From positions 175,774 to 227,251 of the forward strand of contig NW_019091563.1 of NCBI RefSeq assembly GCF_001949145.1: DNA of 51,478 nucleotides, read 5' to 3'. Positions 14,801-28,500 of the stretch are shown here, piece after piece. The notes beneath the pieces were generated by a model. That model was given only the letters and a program-made list of their open reading frames with translations, ran no database searches and was not told where the DNA came from. Origin of the DNA: Acanthaster planci (Eukaryota; Echinodermata; Asteroidea; Valvatida; Acanthasteridae). The position numbers and the translations under genes were made by a program. Within the stretch, counting starts at the first letter, position 1. Each line of letters begins with the position of its first letter.

Positions 14801-16469
14801 TTCGGAATTTCTACCAATCAATGTAGTCAGACTTATAGACTCGCTCATATAACAGAAGTATGAATTATGTAAAAACCAGTTCAGCGGTTGGATTGGCTGC
14901 TACCTGTTTTGGTAGGTGAGCTGATTCGCCCGTGAACAAACGGCTGGCAGATTTGTCAAGTCGGGATTTTGAACTCACAGTAATAAGTGGAAGATTCCCT
15001 GAAAAAAAATTTGAGGGTAAAATTTCTTTTTAAACCAAACATTAAGTGGAAATCTTTAAGTTCGATACTTACTCAATTTGTAACTGTTACCCTTTGCGAA
15101 CTGTAGGGGAGGGCTGGGCAAGTGGGTCATCGGGGTAACTTCCCCAATCTTAAACCAAATTTAATTTTTTCAAAGATTAAGCTCAACATAAATTAAAGCT
15201 CATGTGAAAAAATACATAAACTTGAAAAAAAAAACTTCAAATCATGATTTAGGATAATAAAAATGTCAAAACCAAACAACTCCACACCGAGCTTAACATT
15301 CCCAAAACCAGAAATTTTTCTATTGAACTCTGCTGCTTCTAGGAAGCAATTTCAGCATTTTATTATCAAGTTACTCATTCTAACATTCCTTTCGTACTCT
15401 TCTGGTGGCAAGTTTTAAGGTTTTATAATGTGGTCCACTTGCCCCTGGTGTGGGCAAGTGGTCAACTTTTGAATTAATTTTAATGACTTAATATTCGTAA
15501 ATTTTAATGTAATGATTTAATGTAATTGGTTTCAGCTGTCTGCAATAAACAAACAAGTGTTTTTGTCGTGTATCGAGAACAGTTTTATCCTTTACTTGGA
15601 TTAATGATTATGGTTAAAATCAAGAATGTACTGAAGTGGTCCAGTAGCCCCACCTTCCCCTAATACAATGACTCTTTTAGCAATGTGTTCCATGATCATT
15701 GACGATATTCCCGGGATCCTTTGTCAGCTTCAATATGTTACAGAGTCCACATTCTTTCTAAATAATTTATCCTGATACGTATACGTATCCAAGGTACGAA
15801 TGCACTTTTTCCAGTACCTGAAAATGCGGAAATGCTTTGTTCTGTTTAAAGTAGAAAATAGAGTAGGCCTATACCATCTATGTTTGACTTCGTCATTTAA
15901 TACAAACATACATATACTTCAGAGATATTATCTTGCACAAGTGATGAGACCATGTGGATTTTTTGCTCATGTTCAATAATATTCTGTGACGTCATCAAAC
16001 CTGAAAAATCCACGTTTCTTATACTTAGAATTGACGTTTTAAGACATTTTCCCCAAAGTTACCATGTAGTTTTATTAACGTCCTTTATTAATTATCGGAA
16101 CATAGTTCGCTGGGACATTTAAACTTTCGTTTGAATAGACTAGGTTGTTTTCTTTTCCGATTTCAGATGGGCTTCATTCAAGCTGGGGATGAGGAATACT
16201 TCATAGAACCTCTTGAGACTGTGACGAGCAGGTCAAAGGCTAATGTGTCAGAAGGACAACTTCACATTATGTACAGATCAAGAGATTTGAAGATGTGGTC
16301 TGCAGAACTGCAAACTGATTGTGAGTAACCCTTATGAGACCGAAGGTTTATGTATAGCTCAGGGAATCGGTAATATATCTTAATCCCCTCCCATTCTACC
16401 CTCAGGTACTAGTATAAGACGAAGTTTATATTCAATGAATGTTGTTCTAGACACATCTATACATAGTTG

Positions 16470-16558
<89 letters not shown>

Positions 16559-19500
16559 GTCATCATCATCACCATCGTCACCATTATCACCATCAGAGGA
16601 AAAAAAGGAAGACTTTTTTGACTTTTCAAATGGTTACTTTATCTCGTTCCATTGAAATGAACAAAATAAAGGTCAGTAACAAAAGAGGAAAATATAGAAA
16701 GCGATACAATATGAGAAGACAAAATTAACAAAGTTATATAAGATAAACAAGGACAAACATACAGTCAAGTTGACAGCCAAAATGACACAGAAATTTTTAC
16801 AACCCATTGTAAGAAAATGTACAATAAATGAATCAAACTTACCAAGAACAACATTGTGTATTAAACTCAGAGAGGGTCACTGGAAGGGAGAGGTAGATGG
16901 CCCAAGACACGGGGCAGATGGATTCCCATATCTCACCGAGGCGAGCTGCTGCCGCGGACTTACGCCGGGTTGAGAGGGAGAGAAGGACAAGGGGTGGAGT
17001 AGGCCGCCGGCGTCTCTGGACGTGGGCAATTCTGCCTGCCAGTGCTGTGGTTACCCCCTTGGAAGGGAAGAAAGAGGGAAGGGGGATAGAATAGTCATCA
17101 GATCAGCCTTGTTATCTTTTTTGTTGACAATAGTGAACAGGGACTCGTTGATGTACCATTTATCAAGGAAGAGATTGAGAGAGGAATTTAGACGATAATA
17201 GTGATATTCAATGATGATTTTGGATTGAAGACGGTGGGACCAGATTAGGAGGGGATCAGGAAATTTAGAAGTGCGGTTAGACCAGTAAATGACTTTTTCA
17301 GGCTGACGATGAGAAAATCCGGGAGTTTAACTGCCTTCCAGCTACGACCCCTGGCGTGGGGATCAGGTTCCAGAAGAGGTCGAAGTTGAGATGGAGGTCG
17401 GAAAGCGGGCGGGAGAGCAGAGCGTGAAGAAGGTTGAGTGCAGGTTGGATGGCTGGGCAGAAAATGAAGAGGTGGATGACGGTTCCTTCCTCTCCGCACC
17501 ATCCGCAACAGCGAGAGATATCTGGGTTGAGATGACTTAGGACAGGGAGAGGAGGAAGAACGTTGCGACATAGTTTAAACTGAATGTCCCCTTCCTTACT
17601 GGAAGTTGGAAGCTTGTAGATTTTTGTCCCGGGCATAGAGTGGTCAGAGTTCTTGAAAAATCTGATTCGGTGTCAGTCAGTTGAGGTCGGGAGCGATGAG
17701 GAAAGGCGTGAAGGAATCTGGCATGAAGGGGATGGTGTGGAGAGTATCCGAGGAGGTCTGGAGACCAGAGAAGTTGAAGAGAGTCGGGAAGGTAGAGCGG
17801 AGTGCGAGTTGGAGACGAAGGAGTTGAATATCGATGAGGCGGAGGAAAGGAGGGGGCAGATTCTTCAAGGGGCGAAGCGAAGATCTTGAGCTTCTAGCCA
17901 GCGTCCGGTGGAGGGGTGCAGAAGATGACGAACGATCCCGATCCCTCACGACAGGAGCACAAGCAGAATTCTCATCGTCAGCCAAATGAGCTAAGAGAAA
18001 GCTATTGATAGAGAGATTGATAACATGGCTGATCGAATCGGAAGGTTGTTCAATTCATGCTCTGGATGCCGTCCAAGCACGCCTGGAACTCGCAGTAGAA
18101 TGGAGGAATACTGTGGATCTAGATCTATTCGGAAGAGCTGCAAGTCAAAGTTGAGTTTTTCTAGCGTTGAAGGAAGTGAGATACCAATTTGTAGGCGGGA
18201 TGAGGACAGAGGTTGAGAAAGCGTTGGAGAGTGGACATTCTGTGGGCGAGCGTGCATGCTTGGAGGCAGGCAAGGGCAAGTCCGCCCCTGTCGGGTATTT
18301 GATAAAGAGTGTTTTTTGTGTTTTTTTTTTATAAATTATTTTTTATAAATATCTCTTCCCAGACCAGACAAAATCGACCAGCAGTTCCTGGAGCTCACTC
18401 AAGGTATTTTCGGGGGGAGAAATAACAATCAAGACGTGACTGAGTTTAGAAGCTGATAGTTGATTGGCCATGTGAACTTTGCCTTTGAGATTGAGAGCAG
18501 AAGAAAGGCGTTTCCATTTAAAGATGTTTTGAATAAATAAGTGTGTCCTTTTTTATTTTATTTCTTTTTACCGACAGTCCAGTTTTGTTGAAAGTAAGCA
18601 TGAGTGTTTCCTACGCCTTCATTATTCCACTGAAAATTCAGGGGCCGGTCGACACGTCCAGTCCAAGATCCGAACCACAACCCCTGGGATTTTTTAGTGT
18701 TTAAACTTGCAGCAGAGGCTCTGCTGCACAGATTGTAGGTCTCACGTACTTTGTTAAAAATGGTGTCAGAGGTGATAAAAATTGAAATGTTGTCACCATA
18801 TGCCGAAACCGAGCAATAATTTTCAATATTGGGAAGTAGGAATCTGTGACCATTAAATTTTGACGTAGATTGCGGGGAAAAGGCTCAATAGCAATGGTAT
18901 AAAGAAGCCCCGGCAGCGGGCACCCTTGCCGGAGCGAACCGCACACCTTCACCAGGCTCTCGGCTCCATTATAGAGGACTTTAATATAAGATAAAAAAAC
19001 ATGTCCCAAAAAACCCATGGCTCTCATTGCATTAAAAAGGTAGCTGTGGTTAACATTGTCGAAAGATTTCTTTTGGTCCAAGTTGACATGGGCACATCAT
19101 TAAAATTACAGTGATTGGTGATGTCTCTGATGAGACAGATATTATCGTAGATGGTCCTACCAGGAACACAGTGGACCACTGCGGTCCTCAGGGACCACAG
19201 AACCAATATTGTTTAAGACGGTTAACAAGCAATTTGGCAAAAATGTGTAATCTGTATTTAGGAGTGAGACAGGACGCCAGTTGGCAATGTAACAGAAATC
19301 AACTTTTTTAGGGATGAGTGGGACAGAAGGACAGAAGGTGGAAAAGCTCCGGAGCTGTAGGCGGAGGAAAGGACAAAAGAGAAATAGTCTTTGAAAACAT
19401 TTCAGAAGGACAAATTCGGATGTGAGACCGTCCAGGCCGGGCGTTTTGTTTTTGTCAAGTTAATAGATCTCTGCATCCAGTTCTTTGGGACTGGGTGGAA

Positions 19501-22500
19501 CGTTAAGGTTCTCCAAGTCAGCCGGGTCGAGTTTACTTTAATCATTCAAAATTTGGTCGAGGGCGCCCTCGTCAGTCTGAGATTGATTATAGACATTCTA
19601 ATAAAAGTCACGGACGTGTATTTTTTTTATTTGAACGGAGTTGTCCGTGACATCACCGGAAGAAAGGCGAATACAAGAAATTGATTTGAATAGAGAGCTA
19701 CACTTTTCAAGATTGAAGAAGTAAGAAAGCAACTGTCAACCTCGTTGATGCATTGGAAAGAGGCTCTAACGAGGGCACCTCGAGCGAAGACAGAAGATCA
19801 TCGGTGGTCTGATTAATTCTGAAGATAGTACAACGTTTTTCTTTAGCTATTTTCCTACTTTACATATGAGTATAAGTCTGTATTTAAATTTTCCGAAATC
19901 GCACCAGGCGCAGAGGTCAGGGGAAATCGTTTTGTTTGCCCCTCCAGCTATTCCAGAAATCTACGATCAAATCCCTGTAAGCCTGATCGTCCAAAAAAGT
20001 GTTGCTGAAATGCCAATAGGCACTTCCTTTACAATCAGACAAAGAAAAGGGAAAGGTTTTACAACTCGAGACAGAAGAAAAAAGAGCACTGGGAATAAAA
20101 GCGGTCCAGCCTGACTTTTGAAATGCCATGCTGGTTGAAGGGATCAATTCGGTAACAGGTGTACTTTCTTTCAGAGGGGTTCTGCCTACGCCAGACGTCA
20201 TACAATGATAATTTGTTAAAAGCACTTTTAAAGCCACAGAAATTTTTGGGCGATGTTCGGTCGGCATATTGAGACCATCTAGTTTTGGATCAAAAGGAAA
20301 ATCACCCCCAACAATAATGACACCGTCACTGAGGAGGCCACAGTGAATGGAAAAGTTTTGGATCAAAAGGAAAATCACCCCCAACAATAATGACACCGTC
20401 ACTGAGGAGGCCACAGTGAATGGAAAAGTTGTTGATGGCTTTTAAGGTTTCGGTGTCGGATTAGAACGAGAAAATAGAAAATAACTTCGCCGTATGAAAG
20501 ATTAGTAAAAGTCAGGCAACCATAAAAAAGAGAAGTAGACTCAAGGACAGTGATATTATTTCTTAAAAGAGTAGTGACCTCCACATCACGCGAGGGGCTG
20601 GGATTGCTAAAAAGGGATGTAGTTTGACCAGGAATTCCAGGAGGGATACTGTTCATTTAAATCACAGGTTCTTGAAAAAAAAAAGACATCCGGTTTATTG
20701 CAAAGTCTATCGGCATTTCTATAAAGGGAAACATTATTGACAGAAGAGGAACAGCCCCTCGTGTTGAGTGTGAGCAATGGCAGTGTCATTACAAAGAGAA
20801 AATGAAAAAGAACAAAATTCATAATAAAGGCAAGAGAGAGTACGTATCAAATTTCTTTATTAGTTTGTAGATCTTCTGCTGCAAGTTTTTATTAAGCAAA
20901 GGGCTTAAGTTTTTTTCAGGGGCGTGAGTTGAGCGACCAGTCCTGGAATATTGGTCGTGAACTTCTGTGCAATCAATTCAGGTTTTTGCTGGATTTAACA
21001 TTGTTCAACAACGTGAGCAGTTCTTCAGGTTTTAGGGAACCTTTGGGGCAAGTGGGAAAACCCGTAGACCCGAGACAGTCTTCGTCGGTCTGCGAGTTTT
21101 CCCACCGAGTCCGTGTTGGTGTTGTCAACCACAGAGGCCGGGGTGAAAGGGTGAAGGGTTTGGACATCCAAGGCTTGGGAGGCTGTGGGAGAGGTGGTTT
21201 GCATAGGGTAGGAGATTTCACGGGCCATTTTTCGAACAAGTGAAGGGGACTTGAGGGGAATGGGGCGCGGAATGTCGCCGGTTGGAGGAGGAGTTTTTTT
21301 TGCGTTTAGTCACTTCAGAAAAAAGACGAGAAGGGACCGGTGGGGATCACGATATGTACTGGTTTCATTTGTCCAAAGTCCCTTCGGAGACAACCCCAGC
21401 CAAGGTACCCGACGAAGACCCACCCGGAAGCCCCTGAAGGAGGGCCCGCAGTCCCCGAGCGAGGGGCCCCGCCCAACAGACACCGGTGCAGAGCGCCGGG
21501 CCGCAGAAGCAGCCTTGGCCCCTATTGGGAGTCGAAGACGGGGAGAGTTTAGATTGTTTGGACGGCTGCTTGGGATCTGCTTTGCCGTGAACGAAAACGG
21601 GAGGAGGTCGACAGGGTTTTCTGTCGGGTCGGGGCGGGACTCGGGGTTAAAGTCTTGTTTTTGCAGGCCCCGCTGATGTGGCCAAACTCCCTGCAGTTGA
21701 AACACCGCACGGACTCGGTGGATAAAAACTCATGGTAACTCACGCCGTTATGTGAAAAGTTGATGTGGTCAGGGGGTGTGATGTTATCATTGATAAGCAC
21801 CTGGACATGTCGCCGAAAATTATTTGAATAAAGGGGAATGATACGGATCTGAGAGACGACTTTGCAGAAGGAGGAAAGATTATGCACAAGAACAAAGTTG
21901 GGTATTCAAGATATAAGACGCTTGATGGGGTTATACGAGTGGTAGGACGAACGAGTGGAGTCAGTTCGAGGAAAACGCCGTCATGGTCCAGTCCATTTTA
22001 TACCGCATCTCTGACGGCATCCCTTGAGTTCAGATAAAAAGTGATTCTGCCATTGGAAATGCGTGAAGCAGAGATGACTTCTTTTAGCTGGGTGTACATT
22101 TGTAAAGGAATCATTTAAGATTGAATAGATACTGTATCAGACACACAAAACGTGACCCCTTTGTTCCTGATGACGTTAACTCACCAGCAGGAGCAATGGG
22201 TTTTTTAGGGACGGACGTGCCTTCGCTTGACTGAGCCAGAATAGAAGGCCCAGCTTGACTCGCCATGGCGGCCAGCCTATATGCAGGATTTTGGTACAAA
22301 ATTGAATTTAAAAATGCAGAAAAATTATAACACCTGACAGGTTAAAACTGGTATTGGAGAATCTATAGTCAGTACAGAAGGACTTTTTAAAGAATTTATA
22401 GTTATTCAACAACTTAATACTACAAAAATGACAACTTACTCAGGAGCTCTAATAACAACACGCCTAAGAAGAAGAAAATTAGTGCAGGTAGCTGTGAGAA

Positions 22501-25500
22501 TCTGTGGGTTTANNNNNNNNNNNNNNNNNNNNNNNNNNNNNNNNNNNNNNNNNNNNNNNNNNNNNNNNNNNNNNNNNNNNNNNNNNNNNNNNNNNNNNNN
22601 NNNNNNNNNNNNNNNNNNNNNNNNNNNNNNNNNNNNNNNNNNNNNNNNNNNNNNNNNNNNNNNNNNNNNNNNNNNNNNNNNNNNNNNNNNNNNNNNNNNN
22701 NNNNNNNNNNNNNNNNNNNNNNNNNNNNNNNNNNNNNNNNNNNNNNNNNNNNNNNNNNNNNNNNNNNNNNNNNNNNNNNNNNNNNNNNNNNNNNNNNNNN
22801 NNNNNNNNNNNNNNNNNNNNNNNNNNNNNNNNNNNNNNNNNNNNNNNNNNNNNNNNNNNNNNNNNNNNNNNNNNNNNNNNNNNNNNNNNNNNNNNNNNNN
22901 NNNNNNNNNNNNNNNNNNNNNNNNNNNNNNNNNNNNNNNNNNNNNNNNNNNNNNNNNNNNNNNNNNNNNNNNNNNNNNNNNNNNNNNNNNNNNNNNNNNN
23001 NNNNNNNNNNNNNNNNNNNNNNNNNNNNNNNNNNNNNNNNNNNNNNNNNNNNNNNNNNNNNNNNNNNNNNNNNNNNNNNNNNNNNNNNNNNNNNNNNNNN
23101 NNNNNNNNNNNNNNNNNNNNNNNNNNNNNNNNNNNNNNNNNNNNNNNNNNNNNNNNNNNNNNNNNNNNNNNNNNNNNNNNNNNNNNNNNNNNNNNNNNNN
23201 NNNNNNNNNNNNNNNNNNNNNNNNNNNNNNNATGATGCAGTATTTTTAGCCCATGTACATGTATTTCATCTTTCTGTTAGACACTGCAGACTTCAGCCAT
23301 GACAAGCATAAACACCTGATAATAGACAAAAAGAACGTTGGGCAATGGGGATTATCACGAAAGAGCAGAATTTCCACATGGAGTACTGCCAACGAAAAGA
23401 GACATCATCCAAAGTATGCTGCATCTACTGAGCTCGAAAAGATCAAGACAAGTCCATAGATCTAAAGATAACGCTGCACGACAACTAGCAGAACTTGTTC
23501 AAGAGCATTGGCTGTACTGTAATGTGTACACCATTCATGTCAAGCACATTTTGGCACATTACATGGAATTATATCACTGTGTCAAACAAGAAAATCCCGA
23601 AAGAATAAGCGGTACTTTCAAAATGTGGCAGATTTCAATAAGGAAGCAGTCAAGCTTTTTGATGTCTTCTGCACAGATGAAGAAAGCAAGAAGAAGTTAG
23701 AAAGTTCACATGAGCTGAATATGACTGACATGGAGTATAAATTTCTCGAGGATCATAGGTCTGACAGAAAGATGATCTGTGAAGCATTATTTTGTTGACA
23801 GGAAATGGAAGAAAACAATGTCTCGCAAAAGGAAAGACTTGCAAAGCCTTGAAACTAGGCGACGGAGTGCTGAAAGTGAAATGAATGTCGACAAAATAAC
23901 TGCCAGTACCATTTCTGATCGTGATGAATCCGATGTAGTTGTACATGACCAGGACATTGACTGTGAGAATCTACAATCAGAGAGTTCCGATGACATTGAC
24001 ACGGCCACCTCTTGTTCTAGTAGTGGGAGGAGGCGTCATTCTTTAAGTCCATATTCACTTGGTATTCCGCAGGATGACATACCACCACAGTATCAACATG
24101 TTCATGAAGGAGTCCGAAAAGTGAAAACCGTGTTTTATGAAACTGTTGACCTGCTGAAAAGTTGTTTCCACATTTCTGATAGACAGGCCCAGGGTGCTGT
24201 AGTTACAGTTGCAAATAAGATGTTTGACAGACACTGGAAACTTCACAGTGAGTCTGAGGTCATTGATCTTGATAACTTGCCTGAGAAGAAGAGCTCACGA
24301 CTTGCTGGCAAAAGCATAGAGGCCATAGTACTGGATGAAATTGTAAAAGAAATTATGACTTCAGATGGAGTGGCAACTAACATACTGTGAAGATGAATCA
24401 ATGAAGCAAGGTGCTGGTTCATTTTCAGTACAAGGTATTACAGTAAACAGAAAGTACAGGCCTCTCCGTACCATGAACATCGCTTCTGAAACAAGACAAA
24501 ATCTTGCAAGTCTCAAGCTCGCAGTCCTTGAGAAGCTGCAAGTTGCATAGACTCAAAAACTTTGTTTGAGAAGATTTATTTTGTAATCACTGATCAAACT
24601 TATCATAATTTTGAAGTTAATGGCATGGTTGCTGAAAAACTGGACATTCAGCATACTCCCGAACATTTGTTTTGCAATGTACACCCTTCACTCATGTTTA
24701 ACCGAGTGATCACAAAACAGTGGGCTGAAATTAATGGAAACCATAATTGGCAGAGACAAGATATACTCCTCTTTTCTTGTGAATGCCACCACAACAGCAT
24801 CAAGTGTCACTGAACAAGCTCGGGATTGCTTCACTCGGCTCATAAACCATGACTTTGACCACAAAGCCTGGAATAAAGTAAAGGAGTTCGACATCCACAT
24901 CTCTCCAAAGTCCAACAAATCTGTCAGTCTCAAGGATGACAGATGTTCCATCGCACTCTATCACTATAATGACGTAACATCGTTTCTTGAGAAGTATGTT
25001 CATGTGACAAACCAACTTGCCTGCATTGTGAGATGTTTCTTGGAACTGGATTTCTTGAAAGTAATGTATTGTGTAGGTGCCTTAATTGACCTTCATCTTA
25101 TTGATCCCTTTCTTTCCCTCACAACATCAGCCTCCACAACATACACAAAACTGATACCAGCATTCAAACAGCTACACGAGGATCTGTTGTCCACGGATGT
25201 AGGGTCATTACTGAATGTTGATGAACCAGCATTCAGTTTTGTCTCTAAAGAGTGATTTCAGGTTACACGATATGACAGTGATGTATGTGAAGCTTTAGCT
25301 GAAGCATCAGCGGTATATCGACCACAGGTGGTTCAGTTACTCAAAACGATTCTTCCAGCCCTTGCAGACGGATTCGAACAGCAAAAAGGAAGTATATTTG
25401 GCTTTGGTGATGAAGAGAAAGGTAGCAAATATGCTTTGTCTAAGATGGATGCCCAAAAGCTGCAACAGGCTCCTATTCACAACCTCGATGCAGAGCGCAG

Positions 25501-28500
25501 TGTTGGCTTCATAAACTACGATCTTTCAGTAAGGGGAGCAAAGCAGCTTGGCAGGGCATCTTCTGTGCAAGTCAAAGCCAAATCAGTTGACCTTATCACT
25601 GAGAGACCTCCTGGTCCCTTCCTTGAGTGTGTAGCCAAAGTAACCATACCAGAAATAATGAGGAAGTGGAATTCAGCACAGGAGGAACTTAAAAAGAAAG
25701 GTCTCCAGGACAAAGAAATTGCAAACATAGCAAACATAAATCTATGGGGTGGACCATTCACGTCCTCAGCTCTGGGGGATGAGTATATGCAACCCGTCAG
25801 TGCAAATGAAAAGACAAAGGCTGATCGGTTGTACCTTGAGGTTCGGTATGCAAGAGACACTGCACTTTCCTTGCACAAAAAGAGTGATATATTCCGATTG
25901 ATGAAGAGCTTCAGAAACTTTCTGCTACGACCTATGCGGCAAACTTAAAGCTATGCCTTAGCAACATCACTGCCAAAGCATGTGTCACAATGGATGATTT
26001 TACCAAGGCCATGGACTCTCTTTTGAATAAGTAGTCTTCAGCAAGTCTGTACATGTATGTACATGTACGTTTACACATTTCCTATGGGATTCCACACAAA
26101 CATAGTGACTGATGGAACTGATTTTTGAGTAGTAAAAACATGAATATTTGGATGCTACATGTGTAAAAGTTGTGTTATCATACTCTTTAAAATTTATCTT
26201 CAAATGCAAGTGATGAGCCCTGACTTGAAGTGTGTACAATTGTTATATCGAACCAAAACTCTATGCTAAAGAGGTCTCAGCAACAGATTATTTTGTCAAA
26301 GCAAGTAAAAGAGATTGGTCATATCCACTGGTCTACAGTACGTGTATTTCAAAAGGCTATAGATTATATTTGATCTTCGTCCTTCATTCTTTTATTCAGC
26401 CATGTTCGGAGGACAAGAGAGACATTTTCATATTATAGCATGGGCAAAATTGGACTTTTAAACTACTCCAAATGTATTTTCCATCCAGCAAATAATCATA
26501 CATGTACATGTATAGTCTGTTTGAGCAGACAATAGGTACATTAGTATAGTGAAAGGTTCTTTTTAATCCATCCATTATTAACAGATTAGTCTGGTGCCTA
26601 ATAGAGGGATATAAGTAATATGGACAAAAAGATTGGGTACCAGACTACACAACTGAAAAGCACTTTCGACGGCCCTGTACAGGGGGGTTAATGGTCTCAA
26701 ATGATTTTTTAGATATTTTTCCCTTGGTTCTTGTAGGTTGGTTCATACTTTAAGGGGGGCCATCCAAAAAAATTGGGTTAATACCCCCCTATTTTAAGAC
26801 CAACAAAAACCACTTTACATGCCCAATGGTGACAGAAATATGTTTGCTTTACTTACCCTAAATTATGTTTTTGAACCCTGAGAAATCCTGCCATTCTGTA
26901 CAGTTCGTTGAGATGTGATTGCGATCGATACAAATAGGCCTGCTACCGCGCCACGTTGGGCTGCATCGCACACGCAGAGCGCGCCCTCTTCCATACATGA
27001 AGTGCGCCCTCTGCCATGTGTGATTTACAGTCGCAACACGTAACGCCAGACAGTTGACGTTCCCCTTCAGCGAGGTACAAATCCTTTACTCCAGACCACC
27101 GTAGCGCCACCCTTGTCCGCTCTCTTAATGACAACGGTATCGTCGTTCTTAAAAGACCTCAATGCTCCGCGTTCAGCCGATGAAATGTTGATGCGCTTAA
27201 AAATGGATTTGAATTTAAGGCGTTTGATTTCAACACGGCAGTTGTCAACGATGCGGTCGAGGGTTCTGTTGAGACCGGAGGCGGGACACCAAGTGGACTT
27301 GGTAGGCGCAAGCTTAGCAGTGACCTTAGACAAGTGTTCTTTCTGAGTAGACGTATCCGAATCAGAACGGACTGACCTGGAATTCCTGTCGTGGAAGAAG
27401 GCTTGCAAACGCAAACGGCGGAAGAACTTCTCTACACCCTGACAGGTGTTGAACTCATCCCATCGGTTCGTCAGTGGGATGAAATTCAGTTCACGCTCGA
27501 GGAAAGAACGTTGGCCATCAGTTAGGGGGAGATCTGGTGGAATGGTAACTACCAAACTCTTTTGGGTAGCGTTGGTTGTGGATAGCGGCGTACAATGAGA
27601 TTTGTCTGATTTGAGTTTGGGGTACTTTGACAGTTTGATTTTCTTGGTTTAGGTTGCTTTAAGAGACGCATGAAATTCGTGATTGAGGTCGTGAATTATG
27701 CCCCTGATGATGTAAGCCGTACGGCCATCGGTGACATCATAAAGATGTCGTCGGCACCGGTCAGTGGTGTTGCTCGAGTTATCAAAGCGCTCGTGCATAG
27801 TCAACACAGTACACCTCGTGATTTTACATGAGTGGAGTGTATATAGAATGCGATAAATTGTTTCACAATAAGTACTCTCACCCAGGTTGAGATCAGAAGG
27901 CTGGAATTTCAACTCAAACCCATTGGGGATAATCTTGTTACAGAGGCAAGACATAATAAAACTTACGTGACCACGGAAGCGTGTCTTCGTAAATTTTGCC
28001 ATTGTAAGTTCCTGCGAATTCTAACCGTAACTTCATTGATTGTTGTCTGCGATCTATCGACGTGTATAATATTAACTACTTGTATATTTAATTTATTCTG
28101 TGGTATTGTATTGTAATCTTTCGGTATTATGGAAATAAATGTTGCTTGCTTGCTTGCTTGAAGCCTCCACAGCTGCAGTTGATGAAAATGACAAGCTGTA
28201 TAAATATCAATGCAATATAAATGCCTCTAAAAAACAAAAAAAATAAAAAGCGACTTTCGGTAGAGGCCGTTTAAGCTTTCGTAATAGTACACGTTACGTA
28301 ATGCCTCCCAGGATTACAGTGAGTTTAGGTTTAGGTCTTCTTTTTCATTATTTCCGGTCAAACCGGAAGTACCTTTTAATTTAAAATTTATTAAGGTACG
28401 AAATTTCTTTTCATCGTTGTTATTGTTTGGGAAGATAGTATTATTCAAAACTCGTACAGGCGTCATGAATTATTCAAGAATCCTCGAGCAACGGTTGGAA

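Larger units (their letters stand above)
16870..22266 (-). mobile_element. Near full-length Tx1-like (L1-group) LINE, inactive
   Basis: About 5.4 kb on the minus strand in intron 4. ORF1 carries a CCHC knuckle (about 20930-22266), followed by ORF2 with endonuclease, reverse transcriptase and a C-terminal Cys/His motif (about 16870-20822). Many frameshifts are present and the RT catalytic box is mutated. The same family occurs at 1-1690. A 73-bp tandem duplication lies in the endonuclease region. Confidence 0.88.

Noticed and set aside
16435-16728. ORFs with poly-His, poly-Ser and poly-Met
   Set aside because: They are readings of the (CAT)n microsatellite in an intron.
20929-21676. Plus-strand ORFs of 104 and 141 residues
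   Set aside because: They are antisense to LINE ORF1, whose GC-rich Pro-rich part opens the other strand.
22428-23249. Long open frames across the gap
   Set aside because: They consist of N bases.
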